Assembly: GCA_036874045.1 (NCBI GenBank)
Contig: CM072341.1
Span: 20,658,501-20,722,500, forward strand
From: Cymodocea nodosa
Lineage: Eukaryota; Streptophyta; Magnoliopsida; Alismatales; Cymodoceaceae
DNA length: 64,000 bases
Direction of reading: 5' to 3'
The notes under the pieces were generated by a model that was given only the letters and a program-made list of their open reading frames with translations, searched no databases and was not told the DNA's origin. This document shows, piece after piece, positions 35,367 to 45,700 of this stretch (the stretch's first letter is position 1; each line of letters begins with the position of its first letter). Made by a program: the position numbers and the translations under genes.

Positions 35367-36644
35367 TCATTCAAGATACTCGGATTCGACGCCTGAATCG
35401 GCACCCGAGTCCTGTTCATCACATGAACCGGCGAGGCACTCCCTTCCGCCGACTCTGTCACCCATGCTCTCCCACCCCCTCCCAAGGCTGGTGAGCGCCC
35501 TGTCCAAATTGACTTTCTTCGGGCTCAAGAGAAGCAACCGCCCAAGCTTCCTCCTCGCCAGATATACTTCATTCGGCTCCACTAGTTCCCCTTTCCTGTA
35601 CGCTTCCCTCAAGAACACGGTGTGGAGTTTTCCCTGGTTCCCTCGGGTGCATACGTAGAAGATGCCCTGATACTGCAGAACGAACTCCTTCATCTTCTTT
35701 GGCAGGTCCATCGCCTGCCGGAAATGGGCAATCCTCTCCATGGCCATCCTCTTCTCCACCGTCAGAGAAAGCAATTCGTGAACGACAGCCACCGCACGCT
35801 TTTCCATCCGTCTCCTTGCCTCCAACGACCGCAGATCGTATCCCGACACGTCCTCGTATGGTGACCAGTAAGGCAACCGCTGCCACTTCCACATTGCGAC
35901 ACGAAAGTACTTGCCGATCTTAAACCCTGGCGGGAAATTGATGTGGAAGGCGAACCGCGAATCTTCGGCGTCGCAACCACGCACCCGATACTCCTGCTCC
36001 CTAACCCTCTCGATCGCGCAAATCGCAAGCTCCCTTGAGTCGTCCCCATGAATAATTTCCACGTACTTGGACCGGGGGTCGTTCACGTCGGCCCCTGGAC
36101 CAACCAAACGGAAAAATCTGGGATTTTCGAGAATCACGGACTGCTCGAAATCATCGGGCAAGGCCAAGTCTCGCCTTGCGACGCGAATGTGCTCGAGCCG
36201 TATCCGTCCGGTATTCGACAGCATGAGAAGCTTCCTCAACCGGAAGACGGACTGGGGGATCATGTTCTGGACGGCGATGGCCTCCTCCTCGACCTGGTGC
36301 AGCGCGCGAGGAGTGAGACGGCACCAGAGGACGCGCTGGACGGGGTGGTCGTAGACGTGGAAGACGTGGGGGTGTTTGAGGAGGAAGGAACCGGCTTCGT
36401 GAGGGGCGAGGCCGAGGAGGCGGCGGGCGAGGGTGTCGAGGTGGGCGATGGGGAGAGTGAGTGAAGGCTGGGAGAGGATGAGGCCCTGGATCTTGAGGGC
36501 GCGGCGGACCTTCTTCTCCACCTCCATGTAGTTGTCGAAGGCGTGGTCGCGAACGCGGGCAGGTTTCCTGGGGAGGGAGGTGGATTTGGACATGGGGCGA
36601 GAAAGGAACGGAAGAGACCGGTGGAGAAGGGAGGAGGAAGGCAT
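35367..36644 (-). CDS. PORR-domain organellar RNA-binding protein
   Basis: Intronless, 425 residues. Plant Organelle RNA Recognition (DUF860) family; characterised members are group II intron splicing factors in chloroplasts or mitochondria (WTF1, WTF9) or RPD1. The N-terminus MPSSSLLHRSLPFLSR ... is Ser/Arg-rich without acidic residues for about 30 residues, typical of an organelle, probably mitochondrial, presequence. PORR blocks seen include VRDHAFDNYMEVEKKVRRAL, LLGLAPHEAGSFLLKHPHVF, HPVQRVLWCRLTPRA, LRKLLMLSNTGRIRLEHIR, FHINFPPGF, LPYWSPYED and FVLQYQGIFYVCTRG followed by KLHTVFLREAYRKGEL. The acidic tail (DEQDSGADSGVESEYLE) is variable. The frame is open upstream to ATGs at 36710 and 36803. 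I prefer 36644 because three TGGGCY promoter motifs lie at 36718-36778. Which organelle and which introns it serves is unknown. Confidence 0.9.
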   Translation of the reverse strand: MPSSSLLHRSLPFLSRPMSKSTSLPRKPARVRDHAFDNYMEVEKKVRRALKIQGLILSQPSLTLPIAHLDTLARRLLGLAPHEAGSFLLKHPHVFHVYDHPVQRVLWCRLTPRALHQVEEEAIAVQNMIPQSVFRLRKLLMLSNTGRIRLEHIRVARRDLALPDDFEQSVILENPRFFRLVGPGADVNDPRSKYVEIIHGDDSRELAICAIERVREQEYRVRGCDAEDSRFAFHINFPPGFKIGKYFRVAMWKWQRLPYWSPYEDVSGYDLRSLEARRRMEKRAVAVVHELLSLTVEKRMAMERIAHFRQAMDLPKKMKEFVLQYQGIFYVCTRGNQGKLHTVFLREAYRKGELVEPNEVYLARRKLGRLLLLSPKKVNLDRALTSLGRGWESMGDRVGGRECLAGSCDEQDSGADSGVESEYLE

Positions 36645-37081
36645 CGTCGGGGACGGGAACGAGTGGACGGGGACGGAAGGAAGGGGGGAGGGTCGGTATG
36701 GTGGGTTCATGACATGATGGGCCGATAGATATGGGCCTCCAGCCCGTGTTATTTGCGACAGTCCATCAAATAAGCCCACCAATGATGCGTGCACTTCAAC
36801 CAAGTTCCACGAACACCACCGATCAATTCCTTGGGCGCTCCGCTCTCTAAAATTAATTTAAATAATAATAAACGTCTTTCCAAGATATACAGATGTGACG
36901 TCAGCTAGCTGTTTTTCCATTATTAATAATATTATTTACCTCTCTACCTAAAAAAAAGAAAAACACCAACCAATTCCTCCCTTGCAAGTGAAGTCGGCCT
37001 TATTTTTTTTATGTTGATGAGAACGACATGAGGCGTATATGAGCGTCCATTAATTGTTGACTGACGAACGAACTCCAAGCC
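36645..37081. promoter_or_regulatory. Divergent promoter region, PORR (-) and rhomboid (+)
   Basis: Only 437 bases separate the two start codons, so both promoters must share this interval or overlap. Apart from the site II cluster it is AT-rich with no further motif I can support. Confidence 0.5.
36718..36778 (-). promoter_or_regulatory. Cluster of three site II (TGGGCC/T) motifs upstream of PORR
   Basis: TGGGCC at 36718-36723 and 36732-36737, and AGCCCA (TGGGCT on the minus strand) at 36773-36778. Site II elements bind TCP-type factors and are enriched in promoters of plant genes for mitochondrial and other housekeeping proteins. They lie between the divergent PORR and rhomboid genes, nearer PORR. 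Confidence 0.55.
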
Positions 37082-38560
37082 ATGCCGAGCCAAGGAGCCC
37101 ATCAGGTTGCAAGTGAGGTGGAGATGCGGAGGAGTGGGGAAACGCCTCCCTATGATGTCGAAGGCGGTGGTCGTCGGACGAGTGGCATCGAGGGCGCCAA
37201 CATCGCCAACGGGAACTCACACCACCAAGGCGGCGTGGCGGCGTGCAAACCGCGGACGGAGGAGAGGACGTGGACTTGCTGGTTGGTACCGGTGGTGACG
37301 ATGGCCAACGTGGTGGTGTTCGTGGTGACCATGTACGTGAATAACTGCCCGTCGGAGAGCGGCAAGTGCGTGGCCACCGGCCTGCGCTGGTTCTCCTTCC
37401 AGCCCTTCCGGGAGAATCCCCTTTACGGGCCGTCGGCACGGACGTGAGACAACTCCTGCTGCTGTGCTCTTTTCTGGTCTCAAACTCAAATGATGTATAT
37501 ATTCCAAGTAATACTTGGTCGCGTACTGTTTTCAGACTGGACAAAATGGGGGCTCTTCGGTGGGACAAGATCGAACACCAACATCAAGGATGGAGGCTGA
37601 TCAGCTGTATTGTGCTGCACGCGGGGGTCATCCACCTTGGGGTCTCTGTATTAAGCATCCTCTTCGTTGGAATTCGTCTCGAACGAGAATTTGGGTTTGG
37701 TGAGATTTGTTTAACGAGCACCCTACAATCTATCTATCATCTACTAGGTTTGCTTGCCTGCATGTTTACGATAGAAAGAAAGAGCATATATTGTAACAGC
37801 AAATACGTGAAATGCAGTGCGGGTGGGGATTATATACCTGGTATCGGGCTTTGGGGGGAGCGTCCTTTCTGCCCTTTTCGGCACAAATCGCGTCTCCGTC
37901 GGTGCATCCGGTGCCCTCTTTGGACTCCTTGGAGCAATGGTTTCCGAAATCATCACAAACTGGACAATATACTCCAGCAAAGTAAGTAGGGATTTTTTTT
38001 TTTTTTTTTTTTACATATAAGCATACATACAAATGAGCCTCAACTCCTCCTGATCAACTCAACCATATTCATTAGATGATACCCTCCTCCTCCTCCTATG
38101 TTTCACACACACACATATATGTAGGTCGCTGCACTGTTCACACTGCTACTCGTCATCGCAATCAACTTGGCGGTTGGAATTGTACCTCATGTCGATAACT
38201 TCGCCCACATCGGAGGTCTTCTGACGGGCTTCTTTCTCGGGTTTATGTTTCTACCTCAACCTCAACATGGCTGGATAGAACGCCACCGTCTTCCACCCCA
38301 AGCCCAAGCGAATTCCAAGTACAACCCCTGCCAAATCGTATTGTGGGTCGTCTCCTCGGTCGTGCTTGCAGCTTGGTGAGTGCCTTTTTTCTGAATGTTC
38401 GAAGGGAATCGATCCGTGCCTCTTGTTTACGTACGTTTGTTGCAGGTTTGCGGTGGGCTTGGTGATGCTGTTCGAGGGGAAGAATGGATACGATCGTTGT
38501 TATCACTGGTGCCGTTATCTGAACTGCGTGCCCACTTCAAGATGGGAATGCCAGCACTGA
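37082..38560 (+). CDS. RBL: Rhomboid-like intramembrane serine protease
   Basis: Five exons, 37082-37443, 37536-37699, 37818-37981, 38125-38375, 38446-38560 (TGA): 1056 bases, 351 residues, all GT-AG. The cytosolic N-terminal ~70 residues are low complexity. Helix 1 begins at [19 protein letters not shown], followed by the conserved loop [20 protein letters not shown] and [11 protein letters not shown]. Then come [36 protein letters not shown], the catalytic serine in GASGALFG (Ser206) and the catalytic histidine in [14 protein letters not shown] (His258). The C-terminus has the Cys-rich [16 protein letters not shown] motif typical of the plant RBL secretory-pathway group. Both catalytic residues are present, so it should be an active protease. 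Substrates are unknown. It is divergent with the PORR gene and convergent with QUA3. Confidence 0.95.
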
Positions 38561-39707
38561 GAAACCACCACCACTCCACTGCATTACTGCACAGGTCTTC
38601 GGTCTTCATTATTTCGTTTTGCATATCCATGGATGCATTCCACTACGATTTCGATCTGCCGTCTCTCTTTCTGTTTCTGTTTTACTTTTCTTTCGTTTGA
38701 AAAAAGAGAGAGAGATAGAGGATTTCTTGTATGTGTAATCAATCGATAGCGGCTGCCGATGTACGTTTATATATATAATATACGTATGTACGGCTGCTTG
38801 TACAAGCAAACCATTTCTCCTTCTATATATGTATATTTATTATTTGGATTCAAAGCGTCCACGTTGCCGACGTCCACTTGCATTTCTTGCGGGTACATCA
38901 CATTTCTCATTGTTAATAAAAACGCGTGCTATGGACTTGCGGTTTGTCGGCAACTGTTTTCCGCCGGACGTTTTTAGATGATCGAAGTCATGGATTTAAA
39001 TTTAAGTGAAAATATAATCATTATCTTCTTCTTTTTTGCTTTCGTGCACATTTTATATTGTTGATGAAATCCCAACGCTAAGAAACAACAATGGAATTTC
39101 TTACTACGACCATTTGTATATACATTGACGAAGGAATATCCTAGCCAGTCAAAGAAAATTCTGGTAAACCGTTAATTCTAATTTTCAAATATAATTATAC
39201 AATCCTTGTTGTTTTTTATATTGTCCTAATTGTGACAGGTTAAATACTTAATCCAAAAATGACTAACGTGACCCTCAAATTTTCCTTTTCTCTCCTAGTC
39301 AAACTTAACAATAAGAAGACGATACGCCTAATTGAGCTCGTGATATTTCTAACGACACATTTATAACGTGCCTTCCATAACGAAACGTCTTGATTTCGGC
39401 AGCAACAGCAGCAAGATAGAGGAAGAACATTACGGACAAAACAACGCATAGAAGCAGCGGATTAATAGAGCTCCGCGAGAAAATACTGGCGTAACTACGG
39501 TCTCTGATAATCTAGCTTACAGAGAATAATAATACACCACGGCTACGTTTAAATTGGTCCTTTTATCTTCTACATATGAATAAAAATAATTGATACATCA
39601 TCCAGTGCTCACCTGACGTGGGATAACCTAACAAAACTTAAAATACAGATTTTAGAGAATTTTTTTTACGATGGAAAGAACACAGGAATCGTCTGTAAGT
39701 CTTAATC
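38561..39707. other. Convergent intergenic region, rhomboid to QUA3
   Basis: Holds the 3' untranslated regions of both genes and AT-rich sequence. No gene, RNA or recognisable repeat seen. Confidence 0.55.
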
Positions 39708-42700
39708 TTAACTGGACGCCGACGGCAACTTCCAAAATTGCTTGGTTGCCACGAGGATTTTCTCACCGCTAATTGATTCGGCCTCAGCCTCGTGTATCAC
39801 TACAGTCCACCTTATTGCACGTGCAATACGTCTAATCTTGTCGATCACCTCAGGCACGTCACGGATTAAAGCTGTCCCTTCTGGACGCAAAATCCGATCC
39901 ATCTCCACCATCAAATCAACGAGGTTGCACCTATGGCGACGACATCACAGAATCAAGGAGCATCTAATTGGTGCAAAATAAAACAAAGATATGGACATGA
40001 AAAAAAAAGAGGAAAATAAAAGCCGAACAGTCGTAACCATTTCTGCAAAACAGACACCTTATATATTTTTATAATGTTCTTGGACAGATCATGATCTCCT
40101 AATTATGCAGGTTTTCATTTTGAGCATGGATTCTCCTTCTTGTAAAACGTGAATATCTCGCATATAATGAATGGAACATTACGTGCACATTACTTCACAA
40201 CCACTTGGGAAAACGAGACAAGCACATGTATTTTACAGGTAACATGCTGCTAACCTATCCAGTTATATTATAAGATAAATCTTCTGAGAAGAATCGAGAA
40301 TAACACTGTGTAAAGACGGCAAGACCCTTTTTTGTCCATCACACCCGAATGGACATGTAGCAATTTATTAGAGTATTTCCACATCATTTCTTGTAGACTT
40401 CATTTTTACCCTATTTTCCTTTATTTTAGTTGTTTCTTATTTACTCTAGAAATGAGATCACTAGTTTTTTTTCTATTGTCTATGCTAAGAGAAGTCGGCA
40501 ATTTTGATTTGTTTATAATCAGTCACCATAATTTCCAAAAACAGGGAGCATCAGGTATAATAAATAAAGATTTCATTCTTAAATTCAGATGGTTGCATAT
40601 ATTTTGTTCTAATTTTGGATGAATTTTCAATATAGATAAACTTCAAAAGAAACCATCAATAAAATAAAAGGAACAGAAAGACGTAGCTTCAAGCTTTTGG
40701 TATTTCATTGGTTTTTTTTCCTGACATTGGGATGAAGATATAGCCACCAAGTTTCGAACCTTTGCATAAAGCATGAAATCAAAAAATGCTAATCAACTTA
40801 TATTTCCTTGTAAATGACAATTCGTGGACAAGGCTTACGCAATATGTTCAGCTTGCATTTGGTTTAGATTTTAGTATCAACTTTATGACAGTATTTATTT
40901 TATATAGTCAGAATATTAAAGAAACAATAAAATAGAAAGAACATGACCGTACAAACGTTACACAGATTTATCGAAATTCAAAATTTGAGTGATAGCTTTT
41001 GGTGAGAACCATATTGTATTGAAAAGTCATAAGGCGGAAGCAGACAACTTTCAGTCGCCAGGAACACTTCATGGTTATATTAACTAGGTGACTTAGCCTA
41101 TCATCTAAATTTTCATCAATGAACTTTCTTACGATAGTTGCCAACCAGTATCTTTTCTTTTGATATTAATAATGTTTTTTCCTAGACTTGAACTAAGCTC
41201 TTTCTTCTCTCGTAGACCAAATAAGGTGAGAGAATACTAACAATACTATCTACCATTTAGGTAACTATCAACCATTATCATCAAGACACTTTTCATCATA
41301 CTGTAACATCAATAAGATAAAATCATCGATATTTTAGTTTATTTTTGTGCAAATTATAATTCCATATGTTTGGTAATGTTGGAGTGCATAAATAAATGAA
41401 TCTTTATATGAATCTGGGTTAGTTTAAGATTTCTTGTAGGTTTAGTCCTACATTAATTAACATGAGCTTGTCTTCTTTATGTAGTCTCTCTATATATAAA
41501 TCTTATGTTTTACAAATAGGTTTTCTAAAGAGAGGTAGAGAGAGAGAAAAAAGAAGAAGAGAGAAATCCTAGCCATTGTCATGACCTTGCTATGGTGATA
41601 ATAACAAACCCAAAACCCTAGCTACCACTTACCCCAACCTTGGCACACCTCAGGCCAACATGACCTCCAATCCCTCTCCAAGATACCAATTGGCAAGAGC
41701 GACCAACCCCCACCTCTCCTCTTGCAACTCCATTTCCTACCATCGCCTCTATTCTAGGGTTCCACCATTGCATCCTATTTCATCCAACACTGCTGATAGC
41801 CACACTCGACCTTCCTTGAGATGTCAACCTCTCCATCTCACTCCTATGCTGCCACTCCCTCGTCCTTCTAGGGTTCCTACCGCTTTCATTGCCTTGTTGT
41901 CACCAAATGTTATCAATGCATATGCCACCAACAACCCTCTCTGACAAGCTATTGCCTTCATCCTTGCTTGCTCCACCACCTTGTCATTGCTAGACGTCAA
42001 TGCATATGCCACCTACTCTGCCACACCAGCAACCCTCTTTGTTGATTTGAGTCACTGCCTCGTCCTTGCTCCACCATCAATGCCATCTCCTAGCCCACTG
42101 TAGAACCCATTACGGCTTTAAAGGGAGGAGAAATAGTAAGGAAGAAAGGTGGTGCATAGAACATGTGTTAAAAAATAAAAAATGTCGAAGTTCAAAAAAT
42201 TAGAAATTTAAAAAAAGGGGAAAATCAATATATTTATCATCAACCTCCAATGTTTCTTTTATTTGTTTAAGTCTTAACATTGAAGCAATCTTATTCCATT
42301 AAAATAGTACTTAGTTCTCCAAAGACAAGTCTCTCAACATCAAACAGTGTTGTTTCGTTACTACAATGGATGGTTTGAAGGTGAGTGTGTTACTATTTGT
42401 AAGAGCTCATATTTGCAAACTTCTTTCAATATTTGTGGGCACTCATCTTTTTTTGCATTTGTATGTCATACAATCAAAAAAATTGACCATGTGTTCCTAC
42501 TTGCATTTCGATGTTGTTTGCCTATTACTGTTGCTTCAACTATAATAGCCATTACAATTCCTACCTGTTCAATGCCTATTAACTATGTTTCTTTTCTTTT
42601 CTTTATTATATTTGAATCTATTGTAAGCTAGATATCTTAATACTCTAGCTTAAGGAGGGTGCTAGAGTGTATAAATAAACGAATCTTTATAAGGATTTTA

Positions 42701-45700
42701 GGGTTAGGTTAAAAAAGAGTTTTTATAGATTTAGTCTTACATTACTTATTTTCTTTATGTAACTTCTATATATGACGACCTTATGTTTTGTTTATAAATC
42801 ATCCACTTCCACCAATTTGTCTTCCTAGGTTAAATTTGCTTGAAGCCCTCTACTTGTTTTATTGAAATTGTAAGGTTGGAAACACATTTTTTTAAAGCAT
42901 AAATGAGTTTCTGTTGGTTTATTTGTGACTTTTAGTATTAGATTATATAGCAAGCAATATGAATGAAAAGTATATGTACGCTATCAAGGAATAATTTTTT
43001 TTTATAATCCCATTATTTTTTAGCTCTCCAAAATTCAAACATTGAAGGAAACTATGAGTATTGTTTACCCTAATCAACCGAGCTACTACAATTAGTTTAT
43101 CTAAGAATAAACCACTGTCTTGAAATCATGCTTTCTTTCCAAAGGCTTTTCTTTTGTAGTCAAGGTTAATAATGGATCTTCTATTGGATTAATTGCTTTC
43201 TTAATTCACAAAAGAATCTCTTCATGTGTGAATTATAGTAAAAGTAAATCCAACAGACTCACCAAAACCTGAACAAAGATAAATTTGAAATACCTGCTCT
43301 TGCCAGAATCTGCATATTTTGTTAAGAAGTTGATTCCAGCAACATGAATAAAGTCATAGGTTCGAGGATATGTTGAGAAAGGCTCACACCTGAAAACAAA
43401 ATAAGGCTAAAACTAAACTTGTCCTTTTTAAGGTCCTATAAAAGTTAATGCACTAATTTCAACAGTGGCAAGGAATAAATGAGTGATGGAAAGTTCTCAT
43501 AGTATTGGTGGGAACTTATTTAAGAGGCTTTACATCATTCTCTAGGATCTACAGTAATAATGCTTTATGTCACCCTTCAAGTAGAGGAAGAACTTACCAG
43601 TCATGATAGACTCCAATCAAACCACGGTCATAAATAACTCCCAGTGTTAATGGCTTTCTAGCAGGGACAACATTCATAACCCAGGCAGGGTCAGTTGATA
43701 AAGCTGCTGCAAAACCACCGAAAAATGCATTCATGTCCATAATGTTACGAACTGCAGTAGTTCCCAATTTTAGGCCCAACGTTTTCTTATAATAGGCAAC
43801 TCGTCTAACCCAACGATGTGTATCAGCTTGAAACAAATCCACTCCATTTTTTAGGAGTGAGACCCTAGCAGGAGATTTCATTAACCTCTTGGGCCAATTA
43901 GGGATGGATCCTACAGAAGTTTCTCTCACAAGTGGTAACTTGCTGACACAGTTCTTCAAGTCAATGTACCTACATGAAGAGTTAGCTTGTAGTTAGCCTG
44001 AAGGTAAACATGTAATCAAGCTGCTAATCATTTCCATGTCAACCAACAAGCCTGAATATTTTGCCCAGATGCATCTACCATCTATTTCTGTGTGTGTGTG
44101 TGTGTGTGTGTGTGCACATACATTGTGTCTCTGTCAGTGTTCATGTACATCTGTTTGTGTGTTTATCTCAGTGTAAATTCTGTCTCTGTCAGTGTACATG
44201 TGCATCTGTTTGTGTGTTTATCTCTGTGTGTGTGAATGGACATGCATGCATGAGTGCATGTATATTAGACCATACATCTGTGTGTCAACAAATAATTTCC
44301 TTGGTTTTTTTTTTTCTTCTTTTGCAAAAAGAGTCTAAGGCCTTACCAGGCTTCACTTGGGTCATCAGATTCACTGCATGGATCAATTTCAAACTCGTTT
44401 TGATTTGGAGAACATGACTCTGCAGAGGGTTTCTTCCAGATGACTGTATTTCCATCCACGACAATCAACTCATAGCACAACGATTGTGCCACAGATTGGA
44501 GATCAGACCATTCCTTGTCTTGATTAGGCCACTGGACAGGGGGACCAGATATAACTAGATATCCTTCAGGTCGGAGTAATCGATCCACTTCAGTGAAGTA
44601 TGTACCATCTGTAGTCATCATATAATTATATAAAGGAAGAAGTTTTTATTTTAAAAGGATAATAAATGTAAGAACATCTGTAATCATCACATAATTGAAG
44701 AAAAGAATAAGTTTTATTTGAAAAGGATAATAAATATAAGAACATACTGTAGGCAGTAAATGGGATCAAACATCGGGAGCAATGTAGCAGATCAAAGGAG
44801 TATGCAGGGAATGGAAGACGACGTGTGCCAAGCATGGCAACAAAAGCAGGTATCCCCCTCTCCAGTGCAAACTGTATCTGTGATTTGTGTGAATCTCTTG
44901 GAGCAAATGAAAGTGTCAGAATCTCTTCCTTCAGCATATATCCACCAAAACTAGCAACCTGCAACAATTGCATATTCGATAGATTCAAGATTCAAATAGA
45001 TAACAATTAGAACTGATAAAAGGCTTACCCCACAACCCATGTCTAGAGCTGTCCTTAAAACACCACCACTTAATGGAATGTATTGTCCAAGTTTCTCTAT
45101 ATATTTGACAGCACCTTCAGGGAACATTGTGCCACCACCAGGGAAAATAAAGAATTCACCTTCTTCTTTCATCCATCCTTGATGGCCCTTCCTTTCCACA
45201 ATTTTATTATGTGGCATGTTACTATGCCATATCTACAATAAACAAGGAGATAAGCTACCAAATAATATATGCAAACAGAGGGTTCACAATGACAACAATC
45301 TATGTTAATTGTGAATAAAAGTAGAGTAAACTAGAAAAAGGCAACAATTGTGAAATGCAGGAAATAAGAGAGAAAATACAGAAACATTACCTCACAAACA
45401 CACAATAAACAATAAATAAATAAATAAAGCATTTTACAAATATATTTAGGGAAGTTATGGAGCTCCACCTGTTGAGTTAACACCTGCACAGCTGGTTCTA
45501 AGCTCAGATAAATGAGGATTAGCATTAAATAGACAGAAAACTGTAAAAACTTGTCAACCTTTTGTGAACATAAATCCTAAAAATAATTTATTAAGACAAC
45601 CTTCTTAACAACATGTTCTGTCAGATCTCGAGTCCAATGAAAAAACAACAAGAGAAAAATATTGCATACCTTGGATATAACATTCTCAAACTAAAGACTC

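Noticed and set aside
36048-36464. Plus-strand 138-codon frame
   Set aside because: Antisense of the PORR gene, whose sense frame has clear family blocks.
44061-44417. Cys/Val-rich 118-codon plus-strand frame
   Set aside because: Translation of a TG microsatellite and GT-rich minisatellite running into antisense QUA3 exon 4.
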